From Mycolicibacterium peregrinum (GTDB lineage Bacteria; Actinomycetota; Actinomycetes; Mycobacteriales; Mycobacteriaceae), in NCBI RefSeq assembly GCF_002102345.1, contig NZ_LQPP01000043.1, forward strand, positions 292,280-356,279: a DNA stretch of 64,000 bases, written 5' to 3'. Positions 43,935 to 54,600 of the stretch are shown piece after piece (the first letter of the stretch is position 1; every line of letters begins with the position of its first letter). The notes under the pieces are model-generated. The model had not been told where the DNA came from, did not search any database, and was given only the letters and a program-made list of their open reading frames with translations. A program made the position numbers and the translations under genes.

Positions 43935-46900
43935 ATGTTCGATTCGATCGCAAACGTCAACGACTACCTATCCGAGCACTGGCTCGCCGAGGTGTTCCCT
44001 TCCAAGGTGAAAGATCTCGCAGCGACGTGGAAGGAGTTGGCAGGCAAAGGCAAAGGGACGCCTGTACGCGGCCTGGCCACATTGAACGGCGGGTACCTGA
44101 CGCAGCTCGCATCGCTTCCCGAACGCACCGATCAGGAGTTCACGAATCTCGTCACGCAGGCGCACCAAACGCTCTTGCGGGCGGTCGGTTTCGACGCCAC
44201 TCCGACGGAACTCGAAACTAGTCAGGCCGAGACACCAATAACCGTCCCGCTGCTGGGTAGGTTTTCCAGCCCGACATCGACCGACGCTCTTCACGTATTG
44301 CAGGCAGTACCAGTCAGCTCGGTTGATGCAATGCTCGGCGACGATGCGCATCTGCTCATACCAATGACACTCGCCCCCACAAGAGAGAAGACCGAGGAAC
44401 TGACGTCGGTTTCGAAGGCGATCACTCAGCTGTTCGTGAGCGACCATCCGCCCAGGTACCTACTGGTGGTCGCCGGCGCCGCCGTCTTGGTCACCGACGC
44501 CGCGCGGTGGTCGGAGGGGCGATATCTTGCCTTCGACATCGCGACCGCGCTTGACCGTCGAGACGAGAAGGCCACCGGTGAGTTGGCGTTCCATGCTGGC
44601 CTATGGTCCGCCGACGTTCTGCTGCCCAATGATGATGGCAAAACGACGCTCGACGCCTTCACCGAGGACTCCGAGAAGCACGCCGTCGGAGTCAGCGAGG
44701 ACCTCCGAGAGGGGCTGCGCATCTCGATCGAGAAGATCGCGAACGAGGTCCTCGCGCAGCGACGAGCGAGTGGCCAACCAGTAGAAGGCATCCCAGAGCT
44801 GCCACGTGACCTAACCAACCAGTCGCTGCGTTTCCTCTACCGGATTCTGTTCTTGCTCTTTGCCGAGGCCAGGCCCGAGCTCGGGATCCTTCCCGTCGGC
44901 GCACCTGAGTACGGCTCAGGTTACGGCCTCGACCGACTCCGCGAGATCATCCAGATGCCGCTTACCGGCCCATCATCCGATGGACATCATATCCACGAGT
45001 CCCTGAACCTGTTGTTCCGCCTTGTGAACGATGGGCACAACGCTGACCAGGCGGACGGTGACGGACTCGTATTCGAAGCTATGCGCTCAGATCTTTTCGA
45101 CAAGAGGCACACACCGCTGATCGACGAGGCAAAGCTCAGTAACCGAGTGCTTCAAGAGGTACTCACTCTGCTGCTGCTTTCGAGGCCTTCGAAGAACAAG
45201 AACAAGCAGCGGGGCTATATCTCGTATGCGCAGCTGGGGATCAACCAGCTCGGCGCCGTTTACGAAGGCTTGATGTCGTACTCAGGCCTCATTGCGCAAG
45301 ACGACATGATCGAAGTTGCGAAGGACGGGAACGCAGACAAGGGTTCCTGGTTGGTGCCGTCGGTCAAATCCGGTGACTACGACGAAAAAGATCTGGTTTG
45401 GCGCGAGGATCGGCTGACTGGGCGCAAGGATATTGTCCGACATCCCAAGGGAAGCTTCGTCTTTCGTCTCAGCGGGCGCGACCGCCAACGGAGCGCCTCG
45501 TACTACACGCCGGAAGCACTCACGAAGACAGTCGTGAAACATGCGCTGGCAGAGTTGATAACCAAGGACACCAAGTCGCAAGAGATTCTGGGGTACCGGA
45601 TCTGCGAGCCGGCGCTAGGTAGTGGGGCATTCCTCAACGAAGCGATCAACCAGCTCGCCGCCGAATATTTGAACCGTCGGCAGGATGAGCTGGGGGAGCG
45701 GATCGACCCCGAGGAGTACACGGCCGAACTGCAAAAGGTCAAGGCCTACATCGCTTTGCACCGCGCTTACGGCGTTGATCTAAACTCGACCGCAGTCGAA
45801 TTGGCCGAGGTTAGCCTCTGGCTCAACGTAATGCACCGCGGGCTGAAAGCGCCGTGGTTCGGCTTGCACCTCAAGCGCGGAAACTCGCTTATCGGCGCGC
45901 GGCGCGCGACGTATGACTTCACGTCGCTTGGCCGCGCAAAGAGGAGCTGGCTGAAGACACCACCTATCGACCGTCCGATGTCCGAGGGACCTATCGGCGA
46001 CGGCGAGATCCACCACTTTCTCCTGCCTGCCGCAGGTTGGGGTGCCGCTGCAGACGTAAAGCAGGCCAGGGATCTCGAACCGGGTCGCGTTGCCTCACTG
46101 AAGGCGTGGCGCGCGGGGATCACCAAAAAGCCTACGTCGAAGCAACTCGACAGACTGCGGGCTCTATCTCGGCGGGTCGAGAGGCTTTGGGAATTGACGG
46201 TGCGCCGCTTGGAGATAAGCGAACGCGAGATCGCGCGCCACATCGACGTTTGGGGCGGCGACGTCGAACCAGTTGATACTGCGGTGGAACGGGAAGCGAT
46301 CGAGTCGGAGTTGCTCGACCCGGAGGGGCCATACATGCGGCTCCGATTGGCCATGGACGCCTGGTGTGCTATTTGGTTCTGGCCGCTTGAGACCCCGGCA
46401 GCAGTACATGCCGATGATGGATCTCTTGAGCCGCCGGGGCTTGAGGAATGGATTCTCACACTTGAAGGACTTCTGGGAGCGGCGGGGGTCAGGAAAGGCG
46501 ATTCGCAACAGCACGCATTGTATGAGGACATTGAGACACTCGGTCAACTTTCGAAGATCGATGAGCTCGAGCGGCAATTCTCTGGTATGCGTGGAATATG
46601 GCAACTAATTGCTGACCACCCCTGGCTAGGAGTTGCTCGGCGGATAGCTGAAGAGCAAGGCTTTTTTCATTGGGAGTTAGACTTCGCCCAGATATTTAAC
46701 GTTGGCGGATTTGATCTTCAAGTGGGTAACCCACCATGGGCGAAACCCAAATGGCAGGAAGGTCTAAGCCTAGCTGAGTTCGACCCTTACTTCGTTTTGC
46801 AAGAAAAAATTTCACCTAAGGCGTATCAAGAACGTAGAGAATCTATTCTGCGGGATTCACGTGCTCTTGCGCGTTACTTGAATGAAATTGTTCAATGGAA

Positions 46901-48659
46901 GGGTGTTGCCGAGTATCTCGGCTCGCCAGTGGAGCATCCGCTACTTGCAGGGATACAGACCAACTTATACATCAATTTTATCGAATGCACTTGGCGGCAC
47001 TCGACTGGTGGTGGCGTAAGCGCATTGCTGCATCCAGAAAGTCACTTCAGTGACCCGAGCTGCCGACACCTAAGGGATCAAGTATATTTGCGTTTGCGCA
47101 GGCACTGGCAATTTGTGAATAGTTTGCTCCTTTTTGAAGAAATAGATAATAACGTGGTATTTGGAATATCGATCTATGGCGATCCGTCGCCTGTGCGTTT
47201 CCAGAACATGAGCACAATTCAAGATCCAAGGATGATCGACGACTCAATAGCGCATGACGGTTTCGGCGAGGTTCCTGGCATTCAATATCCGTGGGGTGGA
47301 TGGGATCGAAGGCCTCATCGTTCGAGAATAACTATAATCAACGAGGACATCCTAAAAGACTGGGCGACCTTGTTTGACGGTCCGGGAACACAAGCGCGGC
47401 ATGCGCGGCTACTGCGGCCGCCAACTGTTGAGCACTCCGAGGTCTTATCGATCTTCGCTAGGCAGAAATATCGAATGGCTGACGTTGGATATCGATGGAC
47501 ACGGTCTTTCGATGAAGACAAGGGAAAGGCGGACGGCTACATCGAGTGGCGAACTGAAACCGCTCCCGGCTGGAGCGATGTCGTGTTCCAGGGTCCGAAC
47601 TTCACCGTGGGTAACCCGATGGCTCGCGAGCCTAATGTGCCGTGTAAATCGAATAAGGACTGGTCGGCAATTGATCTTGAAGGCCTCCCGGATGTCTACA
47701 TACCACGAACAAACTATCAGAGGGCCTGTAACCGAACCGAGTACGAAAACGCCCTCCCTATGTGGGGTGGTGTTTCAGCCCTGAGCTACTGGCGCCTTGC
47801 TTGGCGACATATGACTCAACCGGGCCCGCAGCGTTCCTTGCATGCAGCACTTATTCCGCCGTCGACTGCTCACGTCAATACGGTTTACTCGCTAGCAATG
47901 AGGACAGGCCTGGCTGACGCGGGCCGAAGCGATCAGGCGGAAGCCGATAGCGCAGACCAATTTAACCTTCGAAACACCGCAATCGTTGCGGGATTATGGT
48001 GCTCTTTACCATACGACTATCTAATAAAAGTCAGCGGAGTAAGCAAGGTAAATCCTGAGATGATTGACCGGTTTCCGGCGCCACTTGCACATCCCGCGGC
48101 CGGGGCAATACTTCTTCGGGTCCTCAGACTAAACTGTCTTACATCGGATTATTCCGATATCTGGGAAGCGCTTTATGGCCAAGATTTTCAGTCGGACAGC
48201 TGGACCGGCGACTTCGATCGTTTGCTCCGTCCCATAAATGATGTTGATCGAGAATGGATCGCGTCGACTCCGCTGCGTTCTGATCTCGAGAGGCGTGCCG
48301 CCCTAGTCGAGATTGATGCCCTTGCTGCAATCCTTCTGGGTCTAAGTGCAGATCACCTCGGCCTCATCTTCAGAGCGCAATTTCCAGTCCTTCGGAAGTA
48401 CGAGTATGAGATGTACTTCGACATGCGCGGACGAAAGATCGCCAAAGAACATCACGCGTTCGGCGCCCGCCAGGGGCCACGTGATTTCGCGATGTTGCAA
48501 GCGTTCCTGGACGGAGGCGATCCTGGCGATCTCCTTGACCGATACGAGCCGTTTCCTGCTGACGAGCAACATGACGTTCCTTGGTTCTTCAAGCCCGACC
48601 GTGAAGCTGAGATGCGTGCTGCCCACATCGAGTTCGAACAGAGGCTGAGGTCGACTTGA
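43935..48659 (+). CDS. drmMI: DISARM class 1 adenine methyltransferase DrmMI, with AT-rich specificity region
   Basis: N6-adenine DNA methyltransferase of the Eco57I/BREX-PglX type, 1574 residues. SAM-binding motif I, CEPALGSGAFL, is near residue 556 after RQRSASYYTPEAL. The catalytic NPPW (VGNPPWAKPKW) has Asn at about residue 932. The first 500 residues and the C-terminus are of unknown fold. DrmMI marks host DNA so that DISARM ignores it. The DNA changes character inside the gene: from about 46550 to 48330 it turns AT-rich (hand-counted 38% GC at 46801-46860, 35% at 47101-47160, 40% at 48001-48060, against 60% at 45661-45720 and 58% at 48481-48540). That part begins before NPPW and covers the likely target-recognition domain. 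Confidence 0.92.
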   Translation: MFDSIANVNDYLSEHWLAEVFPSKVKDLAATWKELAGKGKGTPVRGLATLNGGYLTQLASLPERTDQEFTNLVTQAHQTLLRAVGFDATPTELETSQAETPITVPLLGRFSSPTSTDALHVLQAVPVSSVDAMLGDDAHLLIPMTLAPTREKTEELTSVSKAITQLFVSDHPPRYLLVVAGAAVLVTDAARWSEGRYLAFDIATALDRRDEKATGELAFHAGLWSADVLLPNDDGKTTLDAFTEDSEKHAVGVSEDLREGLRISIEKIANEVLAQRRASGQPVEGIPELPRDLTNQSLRFLYRILFLLFAEARPELGILPVGAPEYGSGYGLDRLREIIQMPLTGPSSDGHHIHESLNLLFRLVNDGHNADQADGDGLVFEAMRSDLFDKRHTPLIDEAKLSNRVLQEVLTLLLLSRPSKNKNKQRGYISYAQLGINQLGAVYEGLMSYSGLIAQDDMIEVAKDGNADKGSWLVPSVKSGDYDEKDLVWREDRLTGRKDIVRHPKGSFVFRLSGRDRQRSASYYTPEALTKTVVKHALAELITKDTKSQEILGYRICEPALGSGAFLNEAINQLAAEYLNRRQDELGERIDPEEYTAELQKVKAYIALHRAYGVDLNSTAVELAEVSLWLNVMHRGLKAPWFGLHLKRGNSLIGARRATYDFTSLGRAKRSWLKTPPIDRPMSEGPIGDGEIHHFLLPAAGWGAAADVKQARDLEPGRVASLKAWRAGITKKPTSKQLDRLRALSRRVERLWELTVRRLEISEREIARHIDVWGGDVEPVDTAVEREAIESELLDPEGPYMRLRLAMDAWCAIWFWPLETPAAVHADDGSLEPPGLEEWILTLEGLLGAAGVRKGDSQQHALYEDIETLGQLSKIDELERQFSGMRGIWQLIADHPWLGVARRIAEEQGFFHWELDFAQIFNVGGFDLQVGNPPWAKPKWQEGLSLAEFDPYFVLQEKISPKAYQERRESILRDSRALARYLNEIVQWKGVAEYLGSPVEHPLLAGIQTNLYINFIECTWRHSTGGGVSALLHPESHFSDPSCRHLRDQVYLRLRRHWQFVNSLLLFEEIDNNVVFGISIYGDPSPVRFQNMSTIQDPRMIDDSIAHDGFGEVPGIQYPWGGWDRRPHRSRITIINEDILKDWATLFDGPGTQARHARLLRPPTVEHSEVLSIFARQKYRMADVGYRWTRSFDEDKGKADGYIEWRTETAPGWSDVVFQGPNFTVGNPMAREPNVPCKSNKDWSAIDLEGLPDVYIPRTNYQRACNRTEYENALPMWGGVSALSYWRLAWRHMTQPGPQRSLHAALIPPSTAHVNTVYSLAMRTGLADAGRSDQAEADSADQFNLRNTAIVAGLWCSLPYDYLIKVSGVSKVNPEMIDRFPAPLAHPAAGAILLRVLRLNCLTSDYSDIWEALYGQDFQSDSWTGDFDRLLRPINDVDREWIASTPLRSDLERRAALVEIDALAAILLGLSADHLGLIFRAQFPVLRKYEYEMYFDMRGRKIAKEHHAFGARQGPRDFAMLQAFLDGGDPGDLLDRYEPFPADEQHDVPWFFKPDREAEMRAAHIEFEQRLRST

Positions 48660-51600
48660 GCGATTCAACCTTTCCGTCTTTGCTTGCGGAAGAAACCAGG
48701 GACTCAATCGTCGAATACCTGTCGACCACGTTCGCCCTAGCGGATGAAGCCGCACGGAATTCTCTGGGGGAGCTCCTCCGCGATCCCTTATCTGGAATCT
48801 TCCGGGGTCCCTACCTCAAGGTACGGACACCGTATAGGCCGGTGGATAGCGCGTGGGTATCACCACTGCAATGGATGCCAAAGGGCTTCAGGCCATTTCA
48901 ACACCAGGCGGAAGCATTTGGCCGGCTGTCTACGTATGGCAAGGCGGCACAACCAACGATCGTTACCACTGGAACCGGGTCGGGCAAGACCGAGTCGTTC
49001 CTAGTCCCGCTGCTCGACCACTCGCAGAGAGCGGCGGCCCGCGGCGAGCGCGGCATCAAGGCGATCATCCTCTACCCAATGAACGCCTTGGTGACCGATC
49101 AAGCGCGCAGGCTCGCCAGCTATTTGTACGAAGATGCGGCTTTGAGTGAGGTTACGGCTGGCGTCTATATAGGCGGCGAAGGTAGACGCAAGACGGCCAC
49201 TCGCCATCAATTGGTTGACCATCGCGAGACCCTGAGGCAGAACCCACCGGACATCTTGCTCACTAACTACAAGATGCTTGATCTCCTGCTCCTCCGTCAG
49301 GGTGACAACTCGTTGTGGGAAAACGCCACTACTACAATGCAATACCTCGTGCTCGACGAGTTCCACACCTACGACGGGGCGCAAGGCACCGACGTCGCAA
49401 TGCTCATCCGACGGCTCGGTGCGCGACTTCAGGTTGCCGAAGCTGGCCGCCCCATGGGGCGTATCACTCCCGTCGCTACTTCAGCCACGCTGGGTGGCGG
49501 AAGCCGATCAGGAGAGCTACGCCAGTTTGCCGAGACGATCTTCGGAAGCGTGTTCGACTCGGATTCGTTGGTTGTCGAGACTGGGCTCTCAGCCGGCGAG
49601 GTTGTGCCCGAGGTCAACTACGAGCTGGAGATTCCCTCGGTCGATAGCATTCTCGCTGCCGAAACGCCCGATGCGTCGGCGCCAGAGTCCTGGGAATCAC
49701 TTGCGCGGGCGGTACTTGAGCCGCACGCAGACTCTGATTCAGAACTGGCAATCGACTATCGAGACCCCGTGGCAATCGGCGAGGTTCTCCGAACCCACTT
49801 TCTTACGCGAGTGGTCATCGAGGCTTTGACGGACGGACCACTGACGCCCGCGCAGGCTGTTGTCCAAATCGCCCAAGACGGAGTTCTTCCCTGGGGCATG
49901 CACAACTCGACGCGTCCGGCGGAAGTTCAGTCGGCGCTGATGAAATTCCTCGCGCTGCTTTCGATCGCCAAAGTGAGCGACGGTGAAGGAAACCTGCGAC
50001 CGATGATCAACGTCCAGGTTCAGCTGTGGGTGCGCGAACTGACGCGCATGATTCGGAAGGTCGGGCCAACACCGGAATTCGCCTGGTGGCACGACGGTCC
50101 TGCTGATGTGGACAGCTATTTGCCCGCGGCTCACTGCAGGGTCTGCGGACGCTCGGGCTGGGTGGCCAACACCACGGAGCTCGGCGAGTCGTTGTCCGGT
50201 GAATCGGTCGCGATCTGGCGAAACAGCGCACGGGCCGCGGCGCGATCAAATACCAGAGTTCTGCTGCATGCCAGCGTCGGCGAGGAGAATATCCGCTACC
50301 TCAACACCGAAACCCTGGAGGTGGTCCCTACTGGTGACGATTCGACGCTGCCAGTCCATATAACACCTGACGACGAACAAGCTGCGGATCAAGTCTGTCC
50401 GTCGTGCGGAGCACGCAACGCCATCCGCTTCATGGGATCGAGCCTGGCGACGCTGGTGAGCGTTGGTCTCACAAGTGAATTCGGTTCGACACTCTTGGCT
50501 GACGCGGAGAAAAAGACTCTCGTCTTCACCGACTCCGTCCAAGATGCCGCTCATCGTGCGTCGTTCATCGAAGGGAGAGCGTTTCAGTTCAACTTCCGCT
50601 CGAAGCTGCTCGGCGCGACCGGAGGCGAACGCACGTCATTGGCCGAGGCCGCACGCCGGCTACTCGCAGACACCCCCGTCGACGATATCTATCCCATCAC
50701 GCCGCCCGACTTCATTCGTCGGATGGGCCTGGACGGTCAGTGGCTGACGCACGACTTCGATGGCCACCTGCGGAACATCCTGAACAAGCGCATCGGCTTT
50801 CAAGCCCAACTCGAAGTCGGCTTGAACACTCGAATCGGCCGCACCCTGGAATTGACCGGTGCGATGGCGGTTGACGTCGAAGTCGACCTGGACACGATGG
50901 CGCAGCGAGTGCGGGAAGCGCATCAGATCATGCCTCAGTTGAGTCTGGACTCGGCACTGGACGTGATCGACTATCCCACCTGGATTTACGGTCTCCTTGA
51001 TCACCTGCGCGTCAACGGGGGGATCCACCACCCATGGCTGACGAGTTACGTTCACGCGGAAGGCAAGCGCTGGTCGATCTGGGGCGGAAGCGCCGAAGGA
51101 ATGCCCAAATTTCCTTGGGGGCGGCCAGCCCCGTCGTTCTACACGACTGGTGTGGTCGGCAAGTCGGACTTCCAGTCGTTGAACCCGCGCGGCGAGTCGT
51201 GGCTCACAGACTGGACCAAGCGATGCCTTGAGGTGGACAGCGCAGAGGCCAAGGCCCTGCTGGTTGACGTTGTGAGTCTCTTGGCAAACGCTGACGGACC
51301 ACTTGAACAGAGAATCGGCGAAAAGGGTTCGAAGATCTACGGTCTGGTCCCGGACAAGATCATGATCGACCCCAACGATATCGTTCGTCTTCAGTGCCCG
51401 ACGTGTCACCATCTGCAGCCCGCGGCAGCTCACCGAGCGCACTTGTGGGATGGGGCAGTGTGCCCGCGGATGAGGTGCACAGGCCGCCTCCGACCGGTCG
51501 AAATGGAACCAGTCAACTTCTATCGCACGATGTATCAGAGCCATCGCATCCGGCGAATTGTGAGCCAGGAACACACTGGTCTTCTCGATCGGGAAGAGCG

Positions 51601-54600
51601 TGAAGAAGTCGAGGCCCGGTTCAAGTCCGGCCACTCGCCGGTAGCCCCGAACATCCTGGCCTGTACGCCCACCCTGGAATTGGGCATCGACATCGGGGAC
51701 CTGAGCACGGTCGCGCTCGCATCTCTTCCCCGATCAACAGCGAGTTACCTCCAGCGGATCGGACGTGCGGGGCGAAGCACAGGCAATGCTTTCATCCTCG
51801 CCGCGGTGTCCAGCAGCCCTCGGGACCTCTACTACTTCGCCCAGCCGACTCACCTGATCGCCGGAGAAGTGATGCCGCCGGGCGCCTACCTGAACGCGAC
51901 CGAACTACTGCATCGGCAGTACTTCGCCTTCTGCCTGGACAGACTGGCCGCCGGACAAATCAGCACAGCACAACCGATGCCCACCAAACTCGACGCGGCG
52001 CTCGATCGCGGAATGGACGAAGGGAACTGGCTACGTTCCTTCGTCGACAGCGTGACTGCCGACGCTGATGCACTTGTCGCCAAGTTCCTCGACTTGTTCG
52101 GTGCTCAACTCGGTCCCGATGCGCAAGACCACATGCAGGCATATGGGATCGAGGGACTGCGTGATGATGCCGCGCGTGCGGCGTTGAAATGGCAGACCGA
52201 AGGTGACGAGATACGCACGCGGTTGGGCCAGCTCGCCAAGGTCATAGCTGATCTGGACAAGCACGGTCACTTGGACGATAAGCAGAAGGATGACCGCAAA
52301 CGGTGTGCCGGCGAGTCCAAGGCTCTCGCTGATCAGCTGTACGCGAGGGGAAAGCAAGAGACGTTGACCGGGCTCAGCGGCGTGGGACTGCTGCCGAGCT
52401 ACAACCTGCTCGATGACTCGACGACCCTCGATGTTCACCTCTGGTGGATCGCCAACGAAGACAAGTCGCCAGAACCGCAGGCGCTCGATCTGACATACCA
52501 GCGGAGCAGCATCATCGCGCTCACCGAGCTCGCACCCGGTGCATTCTTCTACGCGGGTGGAAAACGGGTCGAGATCGACGCCGTGGACATAGGTCCCGCA
52601 TCACAACCGTTGTGGCGGCGGACGAGACTGTGTCCATCCTGCGGATGGGGGACCACCGACGTCGACGCAAACCTGCCGTCGTGCCCTAGATGCCACAACC
52701 CCGCAGTCACCGACTCCGGCGCAATCCACAAAGTACTTGCACTGCAAAAGGTTTCTGCCGTCCACCGTCTCGACGATGCATTGATCGATGACGAGGCAGA
52801 CGACCGTACGCGCACCTTCTTCAGCACGGTCGGTGGCGTCGACATCGCGCCGAGCGACATAACCAGAGCATGGCGTCTCAAGGAGCGCGTTTTCGGCGCG
52901 GAGTACGCCCAGTCCGCCAACATCCGAACCCTCAACGTCGGTATGGGTGACGCGTTGGGCAACCAGGTCGACATCGCAGGTGAGACGCTCAACGCCGGCG
53001 GGTTCAGAACCTGCGCGCACTGCGGAGTCGTCGCGCGCCGGGCCACCGAGACCGAGGACGTCCGCCATCGGGGCTTCTGCTCGACCCGCCGCGGGGCAGC
53101 GGAGCAATGGGAGAACCTCCTGCTCTCCCACGAACTCCGAACCCAGGCCGTGCGCTTGTTGCTGCCGGTGTCCATGCTCCACTACGAGTCGACCCAAGCG
53201 TCCTTCAAAGGGGCTCTGCTGCTAGGCCTCCGCCGGGACTTCGGTGGTGATCCACAGCATCTTCACGTCCTTGCATCCAGCATGAGTGATGGCTCGACCG
53301 TCCGCAGGTTCTTGGTCCTGCACGACACCGTGCCCGGAGGCACCGGATACCTGGACCGATTCGGTGAGCCCGAACGCATGAAGGCAATACTCGAACTGGC
53401 ACGCAACGCACTGCAAGAGTGCCCTTGCCGCACGGAGGGAACGGCGGCATGCCACCGATGCCTCTACGGTGTGCTCTCGCCACGCGAGATGCCACATGCT
53501 TCCCGCGAATCAGCACTGAGGCTTCTCGATGACTTCCTGAGCGAATGGGACGTTGAAGAGATTCCGACGGTCACCGGCATCGACATTGCGCCGGTCCAGC
53601 TCAGTGAACTCGAGATGCAGTTCCGAGAAGCGTTGAAGGCGCACGTCAGTGCGAGACCAGGTTGCTCGGTGGAGACTGCCAACGGGTCCACGGGCGAGGA
53701 ACTGGATCTGCGGCTCGTCGGACCCGACGGCGAGGTTCGACGTTGGCGGATGAGGCCGCTGGTCCAAGTCAAGGCTGCGGTTTGGACGGAGCCCGACTTC
53801 TTGTTGACGCGCAGCGACGCCCAGGATCTCGATGTCGCGATCTACCTCGATGGCGAAAAGTTTCACGCGAGCCCTGAACACAACCGCACGGCCGACGATG
53901 CGGTCAAGCGCGATGCATTGCGCAGGGACGGGAAGAGGGTGTGGTCTCTCACATGGGGTGATGTCCAGGCGTTCGTGTCGGACAAGTTGAAAGCTGCAGT
54001 ACCCGACCTTGTCCACCAGCAGGTTCAGAACGCTGCGAGCGAGTCGATTCCTGATGTGCGCTTGAAGACGCTCTGGCAGAACCCAATTGACATGCTGGTG
54101 GAGTACTTGTCCGATCCGCAGGCGGATATCTGGTCCCGTGGAGCGTTCGCCACCGTCATCGGCCTGGTGAACCCGCCCGGGAAGCACGGCACGGACCAGC
54201 CAATCCAGACGCTTGCCGCCAGCCTGCCTGGTGCCCTCCAACAGTATCTGGGCGGGACGACACCTGAATCCGATCCGAAGGGGACCGTATTAGTCGTACC
54301 GAGGGTCGGGCGGAGCGGCGTGCCACTGTATGTCTGCGCCGACCCAGCCAACTTCGAGTCGACAACGGGAGTTCTCGCCGTCCTGGATGACCGACTCGCC
54401 GAAGTTGGGGGACCGAAACATGCGGAGCGCTGGCGTGATTGGCTGCGATGGTCGAACATCGTCCAGTTCTTAACTGTGCCCCGTCACGGTGAGTCGGCCC
54501 CACTTCGGATGGCAGAGATTTGGTCACGAGAGTCGGCTGATGCGTTTGCGGGAGCGTACATCCCACTCAGCGTGACGGAAAGCGGCCGGATCGACATCGC

